Of a stretch of 64,000 nt of DNA, positions 25,301 through 37,170 are shown piece after piece (the stretch's first letter is position 1; every line of letters starts with the position of its first letter). The DNA is from Heracleum sosnowskyi (taxonomy: Eukaryota > Streptophyta > Magnoliopsida > Apiales > Apiaceae). The notes beneath the pieces were generated by a model that saw nothing but the letters and a program-made list of their open reading frames with translations, made no database searches and was not told where the DNA came from. The position numbers and the translations under genes were made by a program. Where the stretch lies: contig JAUIZM010000015.1 of assembly GCA_030848705.1 (NCBI GenBank), positions 992,001-1,056,000 of the forward strand, written 5' to 3'.

Positions 25301-25619
25301 TATCACATACGCTAAATACGCCTCACAACCTTGCCTTAATAATCTCTTAGCCTGAATCATCGTCAGGAACCTCTTTCTTTGCCTCTCTCCTCTAAATATT
25401 ATTTCTTTCTTTTCTAGGGTAATCAAAGTAACCCTCTTATTCTTACAATCAATACTCGCATCATACTCAGTCAACCAATCCATCCATAATATCACATCAA
25501 ATTCACCTAACTTAAAAGGTAACAAGTCAGCATAAAAAAACGATTTCCCAAAATCTCTATCTCACAACGAGGATAATTTGAACTGACCGCTATACGATCC
25601 TGATTAGCTATCTCTATAT
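22385..25619 (-). pseudogene. Element C pol: protease end, RT, RNase H, integrase, chromodomain
   Basis: Reading leftward: the protease end (a WMDWLTEYDASIDC-like motif), RT with the catalytic FIDDILIYS, RNase H (IYSDASYK, TDHKSLKYIF, VVADALSR), the integrase H-H-C-C region ending CFTCQRV, the core with MDFVVGLP, VSDRDPRF and DGQSERT, and a C-terminal chromodomain ending with a TGA at 22385-22387. Chromodomains guide integration to heterochromatin in this lineage. In-frame TGA codons lie at 24371-24373 and 24242-24244, and a TAG at 22565-22567 just before the chromodomain. A run of seven T (minus strand, near 25533-25539) shifts the frame in protease. The RT core and integrase triad are otherwise preserved. 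Confidence 0.93.
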
Positions 25620-26975
25620 TCAACACTCCACTTTCATTACGCAATTCAATCTACGAGCAAACGTTCCAGAAATAAAAGACTTCGTCACTCCCGAATCTAT
25701 TAACACTTTAGCAGGAAAATAATTTACTAGAAGTGTACCTGCCACCACGTCGGAATCTTTCACTGCTTCTCCCATTGACATATTGTAGGTCCTGGCTAAC
25801 GGCTGGACATTAACAACTGGGGGTGTTTCAATTGCCCAAATCATATTGTTCACGGGTGCTGGTGCTCTGCAGTCCTTAATCATGTGACCTAGTTTCTTAC
25901 ACCGATGACACACAATGCCTATCTTGCAATCCCGTGAATAATGTCCCTTCTGATTGCATTTAAAGCATGTGACATTCAATCGATGGCATATCCCTGGATG
26001 TCGCTTCCCGCATGTCTTGCATTCTGGTAGTGGGGGTCTAGAATGTCCCTGCTGACTGTCGGCTGGTAGACGGTTATCTTGTCCTACGCTCCCGGTATCT
26101 GGTTTCCTAAAACTTGCATTCCTTCCGGGCTGAAATCCCGGTTTCTTATTTTCTTGCCCTTGAAAACTTCCCTGTTGCTGTCCCTTATCGGGTATCCCTG
26201 CTTTCCTTTTCTTGTTCTCCCTCTCTTTCATGTAAGAATCACTCTCTGTCTCCGCAATCATTGCCTTTTGGACCACCGCTGCATAGGTGTCCAACTTCAA
26301 TATAGCTAACTTGCTACGAATCCAAGACCTCAGTCCCTGCTGGAACCTCTTGGCCTTCTTCTTCTCCGTATCCACATAGGTTGGAACAAACCTTGACAAC
26401 TCCGTAAACCTTGTTTCATATTGGGGCACTGTCATAATTCCCTGCTTTAACTCCCAAAACTTTAATTCCATCTGATCTCTCTTATAGTCCGGAAAATACC
26501 TTTCCAAAAACAACTCTGTAAATCTTGCCCACGTAATCAATCCCTCGGGCTCCATAGCCCTACTCGTTTCCCAACAATAACTGGCCTCATTCTTCAGAAA
26601 ATAGCTTGCATACTCCGTCTTCTTATCCTCTGCCACCTCTATCAAGGCAAAAGCCTTTTCCATCTCTTTCAACCATGCCTTAGCCTCTACAGGGTCTGCT
26701 GATCCTTTAAATTCTGGAGGTTTTGCTGCTTGGAAAGATTTGAACGTAACCGCCGGTGCTGCTTGCTGGTGATGCTGCTGATGCTGATGTTGTTGCTGCT
26801 GTTCTAAGAGCTGTTGCTGAAATGCTTGTTGCTACTGTGCTAATGCGGCAGTCTGTTGAGTAAGAGTATTTAACAACTGGATTACCATCGGGTCCATGTG
26901 GCCCGTGGGAGGTGTATTTTGTTGACCTTCTTGGTCAGAGGTATCAGTTGAACGGGTTTGTCGTCTAGGAGCCAT
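25620..26975 (-). pseudogene. Element C gag with zinc knuckles and start of protease
   Basis: The start ATG is at 26975 (protein begins MAPRRQTR). A glutamine-rich stretch is followed by the retrotransposon gag capsid domain (SYCWE, WARFTELFLERYFP, FTELSRFVP). Two CCHC zinc knuckles follow: CFKCNQKGHYSRDC and CHRCKKLGHMIKDC. The protease active site is DSGVTKSF (usually DSGAT). A TAG at 26832-26834 interrupts codon 48 in a CAG-rich tract. The frame ends at 25620 because of a shift near 25640, and protease homology continues in another frame. The product would be the nucleocapsid that packages element RNA. Confidence 0.9.
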
Positions 26976-27171
26976 ATCGCTGATGAATAAACAATAATTG
27001 GCTTAATCAAACAGTCCATATAAGAGAAGGAAGGATCACAATTGATATCTAGAAGGTTTACAGATTTTCTCAAAGGTGTATGGGTACACTCGTTGTAACA
27101 AGTAGAATAATAGTTATGATGCTAGAAATGAATGACAGGGGAATAAATACAGTTCTATAAAAGAGGTTTAT

Positions 27172-27176
<5 letters not shown>

Positions 27177-27225
<49 letters not shown>
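27177..27225. repeat. (AT)n microsatellite in the leader of element C
   Basis: An uninterrupted run of about 24 AT dinucleotides between the upstream frame and gag. Confidence 0.95.
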
Positions 27226-27228
<3 letters not shown>

Positions 27229-27429
27229 TTAGTACAAGCGTAGAATGCTTCAAAAGAAAATATATCATGGTTGAACCATAACTGCCGACCAGCAATACAA
27301 CAAAAATGCAACAACAACCCGAGGCGTTCCTATAAGCCCGGTGCACTGCTGATTCTACAATATGCATCTATATACTAACTATCTAGAAACCATATACCCA
27401 TGTCACATCTGTCTGCTCCTAAAACCTGC

Positions 27430-27960
27430 TCACAGATCACCTGCTCCTGCCGGCCATAACGGGGGTCCTGAAATCTCTGCAATCTCACTCATCGCATAAT
27501 CCAAAATCTGTCTCATCCCTGCTACTGTCTCTCCCTCTCGACTAGAAGCTAATCCGTGCAATCGAGTCTCAACCAAGGTCCTCGTAACCCTAAACCTCAT
27601 CTGAATGTCCCTTATCTGATCTCTAAGTTTGTCCCTCTCTCGGATAACGGATGCTTCGATCGAACGAATCCTACCCATCTCCATAACCTGTCCATAAAGG
27701 TACTCCCTCTCTTTGTTCACCCTCTGATACTCATGGTGTGGAACTGGTGGCTCACATAACTGATACAAAGGCCCACAAACTGATGCCTAAGACACTGGTG
27801 ATGGGGCTACTCGTCGGAGTGGAACAGGACAAGGTACCTGATCTCTCCTGACTACCGGATGCTGATGCCTAGGCTGATATCGCACTGGCCGAGACGGTCC
27901 TGCTCTCTCAACGGGTGTAGGTATCTATGCTATCGTATCCTCGGAAGGGTCTGAGTCTGA
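27430..27960 (-). pseudogene. Upstream coiled-coil-like reading frame between primer site and gag of element C
   Basis: Minus strand, same orientation as gag. The frame is open from 27768 to 27430 (112 codons) and rich in charged residues with heptad-like spacing (REYLYGQVMEM, RERDKLRDQIRDIQMR). Upstream the same frame continues through TAG codons at 27787-27789 and 27925-27927 into a Ser/Asp-rich start (PPSSSSDSDPSED). Just before that start, a TTGCAG preceded by a T/A-rich stretch could be a splice acceptor. I do not recognise a family. It is probably a decayed leader ORF of this family; function unknown. Confidence 0.5.
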
Positions 27961-28109
27961 ACTAGAACTAGGGGGCTGCAATTATAACCACATTTAATTA
28001 CTACGCATAATATCCCTAGTTGACCTCCTAATATCCTTACGTGAATTCCTAACTCTCTATGTTATCCTGGACCCTAAGTCCTAACTTGTTTCAAATGCCA
28101 TAACCTGTT

Positions 28110-28121
28110 GCTCTGATACCA
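28110..28121 (-). promoter_or_regulatory. Primer binding site of element C
   Basis: On the minus strand TGGTATCAGAGC, three bases after the LTR end GGCGTCACA. It matches the plant initiator tRNA-Met 3' end and is the same as in element D. Confidence 0.9.
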
Positions 28122-28124
28122 ACC

Positions 28125-31100
28125 TGTGACGCCCTCCAAACCCGGGGTACAAATTTGAGGAGTCACCCAACCAACGGAACACTATTTAACACATGCATAA
28201 TGTATATAAAGACACAAATACCCCTTAACCAAGATCGCATCCAGATTATGGCAATGAACACAAGCTACTACAATCTTTTATTAATACGATACCAGTTTTA
28301 TCAGAGTTATTACATCACAACTTAGGTTCAAATCTAGACATCTAATCTAGAAAAGCAAAACAAACAACTACCCTGCCAGTGACAATGACTCGAGGGGCTC
28401 TCCTGGCTGCCGGTGAACTATCGGTCACGCTATGCCGACTCATGCTCTCGCTTTACTGGAATAGGGTTAAAAAACAACAAGCAAGAGTGAGCCAAAATTG
28501 CTCAGCAAACATCATATGAATCATTTCTATCACAGTTGTAAGGATATGAATTTATGACATCAGAATTAACAATATTTAGCTAACACAGGCTATGTATCAA
28601 TAACAATTGAAGAAAAGAATTAGAATTTGGCTTATACATTTTATTCAAATCAAAGGTTGTGCCGCTGGCCAGCCACGCATCAACCCCGGACTAGCTCACA
28701 TCATAGTCCTCTACTGGATCCTAGGCCAAACTGGGCCTTAAGTTATTCCGACCATAAATATGGCCCGACCAATTACTGGTCCATTTTAAAAACATGCCAA
28801 ATCTATCATAGGGTATAAACAATAACATGCTCAATAAGATAAACTCAATGTATAATAATTGCAAAAAAGCTTCAACTACTCAGTATCAAATGAAGATCGA
28901 GAAAGAATCATGGAATAATTTCAATGGTACAGTGTACTCATTCAATAAGGAAATCAATATTGGTAATCGATAATCAATGACCGTAATCAATAGTCAACGA
29001 TGGAAGTCAAATGATCAATGGTTGTCAATAATAATCAAAGGATGATAAACAATAATAAATGGTGGTAAACAATAATCAAGTGAATTGGAAATAAGGGTTT
29101 CCGATGCAGATCAAATCAAAGAATCAAGAATCTCTAAGGAAATGGAATCGGTTGTCCAAATGCGGTTAAAAGATTGATAATTTGAATTGTTCTGGGGATA
29201 ATAGTATTCAAGTATTCGAGACAATAATAATTTTTATCACAAGTAAAGGCACAGATACTTGCATGGTCTAAGCTGCTGTCGGATCGACTCTGCTCACTCT
29301 ACCTTTCCCTTTCCCTTGCTCCGGGAACTCGATTCTATAATTAAACAACTCATCACAATAAGTCTAACTATTCTCGTTCTACTCTCGACACTTATTCAAT
29401 CAATAATCACATTTAAACAAGTAATTGGTTATGTATCGGACGTTCGGTATGATTTATGATATTTAAAACTCAGATATTAGCCCTAGTACGGGCATATACA
29501 AACTATAAAACACATTACACAACTCATACGAACCATATAGCACTTATAAATATTTTTAAAACATCAAACGAAACTTATTTGAATTTTAAATAAGTCATTA
29601 CTAATTTTTAAATCAAAAATCGGATTTTTAAATACAATATAAACATTTAAATGCAATTAAATCAATTAATAAAATTAATTGACACTTTTTAAATGTTCAA
29701 AGTATTTTTAAATAAATAAATAGGCTTGAAAATAATTAAACTGAATTTTAAATTAATTAAATCTAATTAATTATTAATTTTTAAGAATTAATTGATTAAA
29801 AGAATTAACCAATTAATTAATAAATTAATTATTAATTAAAAGTAATTAAAATAATTAAGTTTAATCAATTTTCGGTTTTAAAATAATAAATATAATTTAT
29901 CAGAATTTTTCTGATATTAAAATATATTTTTAAAATAAGAATATGAATTTTTAAAGTTTTTAAACTATTTTCGAATTAATTTTAAAAATAGAATTCAAAA
30001 ACAGTTTTCAGAAATCGAATTAGGGTTTTGAAGATTGAAACCGGGTCAAAATAACGGATAAACGGGTCGGGAAGAACGAATTCGGGTCGCCAAGAACAAC
30101 CCACCGGATTTTGGGTTTTCCAGAATCCGGCCGGTGTCCGGCGGCCGGAATTCTTCAATTCCGTCCAAACATAAACAAACTCAGAGGGCTTTTGTTCGCC
30201 TTCTCAATACAAACACAACCAACACACCATATCGACTGTCCCATGCCGGAATCGTGCCCAGAATTCGTTCAAAGAACTCGTCGGCGACGACTTCGGCCGG
30301 AAACCCGATCTACTTAATTTCTACATGAAACTCAAAGATTAATATACCAAAACGAAGCTTATAACTCATACAATCAAAACCCCATGTCATAACTAATGTC
30401 AGATCAACAGAAAGAACGAACGAAGTAAAAGAAAATTTCGGGTCGAAAACCCGAAAATCAAACCCATCAAAATTGAACTCGAACATGAAATTAAATCATG
30501 GATTCTTGCTATTTAGAACCCTAGGAACAAGTTAGAAGCAACCAATTGAACGGAGAATCAACAGATTGAAAATCCCCAAATCGACCAAGAACCCTAATTT
30601 AAATTCGAATATTGAAAAATTCATATAAAATCGAAAACTTACCAGATGATGATGAGGTTGGAAGATTCTGAAACTAAAAGTCAAGAGATTTGATTTGAGT
30701 ACAAGAACTTCAGATTTGGATTTCAATAACACCTTGAACGAATGGATTAATCTTCAAGAACACGAAGAACACGGTTCAGGGATTTTTATTATTTCGAGAA
30801 TTAGGGCTGCAGATTATGATAGGTTTAAGGTTCGATTCGTCTTTTTATATTTTTGGAAAAATAATACACCAAACAACATTTTTGGATCGATATAGATCCA
30901 CTGGTTCTTTTAAAAACCCTAATTAGGTTAAAAACACGTTTTACGAGGAATAATCAGTTAAAAAGGTTGATGATCATCCAATTGATATGTATATCCTTAT
31001 GTAACTAATGCTCAAGAATACTGGGGCTATAACAAATGTAATATTGATATAAAACGATATATCCGTCCCCTTAAACAATTAGGGTTAAGAACAATTTTTC

Positions 31101-31427
31101 CTTTTTGAACAAAACGAATTGTTCTTGCAGAATCAAATAGGTAGGGATGAAATGATACAAATATATCTCCCGATAATGATTCGAATACGAAAGATGAAGA
31201 GATAATAATTAATGAACGAAATTCCAATGGGGCCCTTGAATTATCAAATCGGGGCTCAGATTTGAAGAAAATTCCAAATGACGAAATATTTGAAAGGGGC
31301 TTTTGACTCACCAATTAGCACATAATCACACAATAATTATCATTTAATAATATCCCAATACTCCACAATAAATATTTTTATATTAAATATATCATTTATT
31401 TAAATAATAAAATTTACGGATATTACA
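28125..31427 (-). repeat. 5' LTR of element C (3303 bp)
   Basis: On the minus strand it starts TGTAATATCCGTAAA and ends GGAGGGCGTCACA. Several blocks match the LTR of element D in the same order, including the AATTAATT-rich segment near 29650-29850 and the CTCGACTAG-poor, CCGGG-rich block near 30030-30130. The frames 30111-30317, 30695-30895 and 31027-31314 recur in the other LTR and show no domain, so I do not call genes. Confidence 0.94.
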
Positions 31428-32260
31428 TGTAGAGCCGAACGATTCAATATATATGCATAAATCCATTTAAAATAGGAAGGTTTTGACAAATAAATCAATT
31501 TACTAATATGAAACAGAAAGATTTGTATAATTGTTTTCTTCTATACAAATTAAAATATTAAAAAGATTGATTCTATCAAGTTTGAAAATAATAAAAGAAA
31601 GTTCTATTAAAATTGAAAATAATAAAAATGAAAATTGCAATTATTAACATAAGAGTCTACAAATTCGAAAATAATAAGGAAGTTGTAATTTTCTAAATCA
31701 AAGAAAGTTCTATCAAGTCCTACAAATTCGAAAATAATAAGTAGTTGTAATTTTCTAAATCAAATAAAGTTCTATCAAGTTTGAAAATTATAAAAGAAAG
31801 TTCTATCAAGCCTACAAATTCGAAAATATCAAAGAAAGTTCTATCAAGTTTGAAAATAATAAAAGTGTAATTTTCAATTTCCTTCCTACAAAATCGAAAA
31901 TAATAAAGGAAGTTGTAATTATTAAAATTAAATTTTTTTGAAAAATTGAGAAAATTCGAAAAATAGAACGGAGCGATTCTAGAGGCGCCACCTCACCGCC
32001 CTCGTCTTCTCATTTATATAAGTATATTGATTTATTTATTTCATTTAAGAGAATAAGTAAAAATTTAATATTATATATAGCTGACACACCCTCAATTAGA
32101 AACAAGCATCTATTTCTTCTGTACTTACTTACAAGCTACCTCCGTTAGTGTAATTAACGGAGAGCCACTCTTTTGCAAACAAAATATAAAAACCAGCCAC
32201 CATTTTGGAAAATTATAAGTTCAGCCACGTTTTTTAAAATGAGAGTATACTTTGGCCATT
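31428..32260. repeat. AT-rich DNA with short tandem repeats (about 31550-31920)
   Basis: The block AAAGAAAGTTCTATCAAG, followed by TTTGAAAAT or CCTACAAATTCGAAAAT, recurs at least five times between about 31600 and 31860. The rest of the stretch holds nothing I recognise. A TTAGTG...ACGG region near 32145 is not conserved with anything else here. Confidence 0.7.
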
Positions 32261-32268
32261 GCAATGGA

Positions 32269-32924
32269 TAGGGCTGAGCATTTGGTTCGGTTAACCGAAT
32301 ACCGAACCGAAATAACCAAAATACTTCGGTTCGGTTAACCGAACCGAAATAATTAGGTTCTAATTCGGTTTTAAAAATATGTGTTATTCGGTTATTTCGG
32401 TTTTTTTACCAAATTACCGAAATAACCGAAAATATAAAATATTATAATATATATATATAAATATATATATTATTTATATATGATATGTCATTTATGCTAC
32501 TAACCCTAATTTCTTTATTTTTTAGCTCAATTATTGATTCACGTAGTATACTGTTACTGAGTTGTTGTTGGTATTTTGCATGTTGTAGTTTGCTATCAAG
32601 TTTCTAGAAGACTATGGCGCACTTTACTTTGTTTAGAAACATCATTTTTCAAACTTTATGTATTATTAACATTTTATTTCATATTGAAGTTCCTTATTTG
32701 TTTAAAAGATACTACATATTTGATGTTTCTGTTAACAATTGATTTTAATTCGGTCTTTTTTTTCTAATTCGGTATTTGATTTTAACCGAAATAATTAATT
32801 CGGTTCGGTAAATAACCGAAATTAATTCGGTTCTTAATTCGGTTATAGATTTTGCTCTTATTCGGTATTCGGTAACCGAATTATAATTCGGTTCGGTTAC
32901 CGAATACACGAATACTCAGCCCTA
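32269..32924. mobile_element. Non-autonomous hAT-like DNA transposon (656 bp) with 8-bp target duplication
   Basis: Ends are TAGGGCTGAG and CTCAGCCCTA, a perfect 10-bp inverted repeat that extends imperfectly inward. The flanks are GCAATGGA (32261-32268) and GCAATGTA (32925-32932), an 8-bp duplication with one mismatch, as expected for hAT. Both ends are packed with short TTCGGTT / AACCGAA motifs in both orientations, a known style of hAT-related MITEs. The middle (32470-32740) has no transposase; the frame 32576-32767 shows no domain. Confidence 0.88.
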
Positions 32925-32927
32925 GCA

Positions 32928-33194
32928 ATGTACTCTATTTATTATTTTCTTGTGGTTGTTCAAGCTATTCAGAGCAAAATGTCTATGGCTTATCCGTTTG
33001 GTAGAATTATTGAGAGCTGTCGGAGTATGTTGCAGGAATTAAACACTGTGTCGGTGTATTTTGTTAAACGATGTGCTAATATGGCGGCCCATTACTTAGC
33101 TAGGGAGTCATATTTTTCTCCAAATCGAGTTTATAATAGGAGGGATGTTCCTGTTAGTTTAGTGAGTATGTTGTCATCTGATTCTGCAAATTAA
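32928..33194 (+). pseudogene. C-terminal RNase H-like fragment (RVT_3 type)
   Basis: An open frame ending with TAA at 33192-33194. The part from about 32950 resembles the C-terminal half of the RNase H-like domain found in plant non-LTR (L1-type) reverse transcriptases and in related stand-alone proteins: LVVVQAIQS, then ELNTVSVYFVKRCANMAAHYLAR, then RDVPVSL. The N-terminal half with the first catalytic acids is absent, and the hAT element abuts it at 32924. It is most likely a decayed fragment rather than a gene. Confidence 0.7.
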
Positions 33195-33540
33195 TAAAAT
33201 TTAAGTTTGGGTCAAAAACATAAATTTCTTTGTTTCGAGCCCATGTGGAAATCATGTGCGTGGAATTCTGAACGTCTTCTATTGTGAAAATCAACTATTC
33301 ATGTTTTTAACTGTTACGCGCGCGTGAAAATATAATTGTTATACCTAGCAAGTTTTAAATAATTTAATATTAAAGTTGTTTGTGGAGGACCCTTAGACCT
33401 ATGGTGGTACTATCAAATTATCTCTCTTACTCTTGTTATGTAATCTCTTCTATGTATAATAGGAGAACAATGGGATATTTCAAGGGTATTTTGAGTCAAT
33501 AAACCCTTCGTGAAAGTACAATTATACCCCTTCATGTTAT
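33195..33540. other. Intergenic, no feature recognised
   Basis: AT-rich DNA after the RNase H fragment. No reading frame or repeat stands out. Confidence 0.5.
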
Positions 33541-34130
33541 AAAATTACATGAAATGCCACTCTCTTATTTAATGGGAAAAATGAATTTATTTTGTTTAAG
33601 TGGAGAATTCAGAATTGAACCACCAACCTCCTCTAAACAACTCAACCTCTTAACTATTGTGCTACATAGCTTTTTGAATTTTTAGTTAAAAATCCGTTTA
33701 CATAAATCTGACCTTTCATTTGTCCTATTTTTCCTATTATTTTAAATTTTGAGTAAAAATAATAGGGTTCACATTATTTTTAAAATTTTGTATTTTAATT
33801 TTTAAAATGTGGTACGCAATTATATATACAACCAATTTAAAAAAAAAACACTTTCTTATTCAATGGAAAAAATGAGTAATTTTTTTTTTGTATTTAATTA
33901 AACCAATATCATCTCAAACAAATAATCTTTCTAACCATTGTGCTACATAATTTTTAAACCCGACATGTATCCAATTTTTACAATTACTTAAACTTTTAAG
34001 TAAAATTGATGGTGATTCACATTTTTTTTTAAATTTTGTATTTTAGTTTTGAAAATATAGTGTGTGATTATGTATTTAACCAATTTCAAAAATTTTGAAA
34101 ACAATATAACTTGATGTAAATTTGTCTTTT
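33541..34130. repeat. Tandem duplication (unit about 291 bp) with a tRNA-like/SINE-like motif
   Basis: CACTCTCTTATTTAATGGG at 33558 recurs as CACTTTCTTATTCAATGG at 33849, spacing 291. Each copy then has a stretch that on the minus strand reads CTATGTAGCACAATAGTTAAG or similar. In the first copy GGTTCAATTC follows, resembling the A and B boxes of tRNA-derived SINEs. Each unit ends with a TTTTGTATTTTA-containing segment. It is diverged and probably old. Confidence 0.6.
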
Positions 34131-36541
34131 TCAGTTTATTAAATATTTCTTATATATAATATTAACCATGATATATTTTTTATTCTTATATAACGACTTA
34201 TAGTTTCTTGTACTATTTTTTAATTTATGAAATATTTAATACATTTTGGGCGACTATACAATAGACCACATTAAATTTTCCAAAAATCCATATTATTGAC
34301 TATGATAAGCGTGATAAGTTACGAAAGTGTAGAGATTTTTCGATTAACATCTATATTTTGTATACAACTAATATTCGGTAACATGTTTTACTTTTCAACA
34401 TGAACAAATTACATAAGTAATAATTTTCAAGATGTATGCCTCTGAAGGGCCAAAGAAAGTTTGTACACAGGTAAATTAAAGAAATAATTTTTGTACAATC
34501 AACACATAAAAAAAATTTGGCCGACTGTGACGACACTTAGTAAAATACATAATCTAAATAACCACTGAAGAATCAAATTATGCTGGTTGCCATATATCAG
34601 GGGTTGCTTATATATAGTTCCCACAATCCTGATAGACACATGGCTTTTATAACATGTTGGCGTATCCTTCGCCAGTCCAGAGTTTCAAATGGTCTTCATT
34701 GTAGCCATGCTATCATTTAACTAGTAGCTCAAATTACTTGAGACAATAATAATGTGATACAAAGATTTATAGCACAAATCCAGCAAAACAAGAAAAGGTT
34801 CTTTTAAATATGTAAAACAAATTTTAAAACCTATTGTCACATACTTGGACAAGTAACCTCTTAATAGTCTCAAATTCCCAAAGAATCAATACCATTTTTG
34901 TGCTGTGGATTGTATATCATGAGATCGTTATGGGAATAATGTGATATGCCACAATTTTTACTTGGTCTTACACACATGTATGCTACACTTAAATTATTCA
35001 AGAATGAAATATCATGTCGATTGTTACATAATTACACTTTCACCAATTTCAGTTCTGCGCACAATGTCACTGCATATTTTAGCACCTTATACACATACCT
35101 AGGTTAACTTCTGATTCAGAAATAGACAAACAATAATTTTTAAGCTCGCACTGATGTAATATCACATTAGCTTACACCTAATAATACTATATATTTCACA
35201 TTGAGTGGTGGATGTAGATAAAAATTTCAATGGGGGCACCATATATACAAGACACTTTTGTCACAATATATAAGAACAGTTGTTCATAATATTAAATATT
35301 TTTATTGTCTTTCTAATATTTTTTTTTTTACATTTTTAATATATAGCTAAATATTTTGTTTTACAATCATTTTAGGGTCACTCAAATTTTTTTAGTGAAA
35401 GAACTTAATTAAATGTTCACATTTATACGATAAATTACTAATAAAAATTATTTGTAAACTTTTTTCGAGGACACGTGTCCTCGTAGGCCTACGAAGAAAT
35501 CATGTAAACTCAGTCATAGTTTTCATTTGTCTTAAAGGCTAATATGTTAATTTAGCTGCTTGTATGGCTAGAAATACACATTTTCTAAACCTCATGTGGC
35601 TTTTCATGAATTTTATAATGACACATTCTTTACTAATTAAGTTTCTAAAATAGATTGTACTTATGTACGTAGTCTTCTGATTGCTTTGTTGTCAATAGAA
35701 ATTCTTATACGAATCAAGGGCTTATACATATAGTCATAATACCATGTATATCAAAACAATTTAGACCGCTCATGACTGTTCAAAATAAATCAGAAATATT
35801 AATAAATTAATAGTTAGTTGATTTAAAAAAATGAGAAATATTAATGAATTAATATTGATTTGATCTTAGAGCATATTCCCCTTATGTACACTACGTGTTT
35901 ATCTATGCATTCATTCCGGTAGTATATTTCCAATTTGGTGAATATCTTAGTTTCTAATCGCAAGGTGCAAAATCATGTGAAAATGATATGCATTATATGA
36001 TAGATGACAAAACTATACATTTTGGATGTAGTTTCCGAACGTTAGGAACCATTTTCATGGGTACCATTACTTCATAAACAGATTTTGCACGTATATTTTA
36101 TTTTTGGGTGTAATAGCAGATAATATATAGGTGAAAACCAGACTATCTTTCAAAAAAATTACCAGTTATAATACAGTATGAGAAAAAAAAACCCGAATGT
36201 ATTTTGTGGCTAAATTATTTTTAAACAAATCTATATATTTTGCTTCAACATATTAAAATTGACTTTTTTTTCCAGGTTGGCGAGCATAATATCAACTATT
36301 AATTCGTGATTGACACTTCCAAATACCTACTACAACTACTGTTTACATACTTCTTGATAAAGCTCCAAGAGAAAGGTAATGTCACAATTTGTCATCATCC
36401 AACAACCTAAAAAGGATTGGGTGCTTGTAGTTGCATTTTTCATATATTTTAAGAAATTATTAGGTACTGCTCATACACTTCGTTTTGTAACAACACAATC
36501 AAAAATTTTAAATACCAAATAAGCCTTATTTCCGTACAATG
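34131..36541. other. Intergenic, AT-rich; unassigned repeat remnants
   Basis: No coding sequence seen. Around 35200-35500 is a stretch with GGTGGATGTAG and GGGGGCACC that looks like an old transposon remnant. A perfect 18-bp palindrome is at 35466-35483. Nothing else is recognised. Confidence 0.5.
35466..35483. promoter_or_regulatory. Perfect 18-bp palindrome centred on a G-box (CACGTG)
   Basis: CGAGGACACGTGTCCTCG reads the same on both strands. CACGTG is the core of plant bZIP/bHLH G-box sites. No gene is adjacent, so it may simply be the end or hairpin of a transposon remnant. Confidence 0.4.
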
Positions 36542-36568
36542 CTAGAAAATGACCCGTGCCTCGCACGG
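36542..36568 (-). mobile_element. Helitron-like 3' terminus (minus strand)
   Basis: On the minus strand a hairpin CCGTGC-GAG-GCACGG is followed by GTCATTTT and CTAG. A short GC hairpin about 10 bases before CTRR is the diagnostic 3' end of Helitrons. The element body would extend rightward from here, but I cannot find its 5' end. The base after CTAG is C, not the usual T. Confidence 0.55.
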
Positions 36569-37170
36569 ACTATTATGCTAGCAGTATATAATTTGAAAAG
36601 AGTAACTGCTTACAACTTTTTCCAAAATTGTGAAGACATGCAAAAAAGCTATTTTTGAAATTTATCAAAAAAAATTGGGATAATAAATTGAAACGTTCTT
36701 AAACTATTGTTATTTTATTATCTAGGTCCATGAACAAAAGATTTCATATTTTAGGTAATTTAACTTTTTAATTTTCTGATTAAAGTTCTTCCGTTAAAAA
36801 AATTCTAACGGACGCTATAATTCACCAGAATTCGGAAACCAATTACCGCATTCCAGTCAACAAAAATCCGGTCACATTCAAAACAGTCTCAAAACTCAAT
36901 CTATACTCCCTTATAAATAATTACTATCTAGAATTATATCAAAATCTCATTCACAACAACAACAAAATCCGATGACAAAATCATTTTCTGACGAACCAAA
37001 AACATGTCATTATAACAATTTTATTTGCAGAACTTCTAGGGACCTATTATCATTTCATTCAATTAAATTTTATTAAACTACAATTTTGTCATCTCATTCT
37101 GCCTATCTGATGATTGTAGCAAAATTTCACATCATCTATTACCAAAATAATTTTTTTTATTTATAACAAT
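36569..37170. other. AT-rich DNA between the Helitron-like end and element B
   Basis: No gene recognised. It could be the body of the Helitron-like element. ACAAT at 37166-37170 is the left flank of element B. Confidence 0.45.

Larger units (their letters stand above)
19662..31427 (-). mobile_element. Element C: Tekay/Del-like chromovirus (Ty3/gypsy), minus strand, 3' LTR truncated
   Basis: In element orientation: 5' LTR (31427-28125), primer site, an upstream coiled-coil-like reading frame, gag, protease, RT, RNase H, integrase, chromodomain, polypurine tract, and a 3' LTR lacking about 600 bases at its far end. The C-terminal chromodomain and the initiator tRNA-Met primer site identify a chromovirus; the long LTRs (3.3 kb) favour the Tekay/Del clade. 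Nonsense codons and frameshifts in gag and pol make the copy defective. The bases after the 5' LTR are TGTAG, but no duplicate can be checked because the other end is lost. Confidence 0.92.

Noticed and set aside
32576..32767. Frame inside the hAT-like element as transposase
   Set aside because: Only 63 codons, hydrophobic and without any hAT dimerisation motif.
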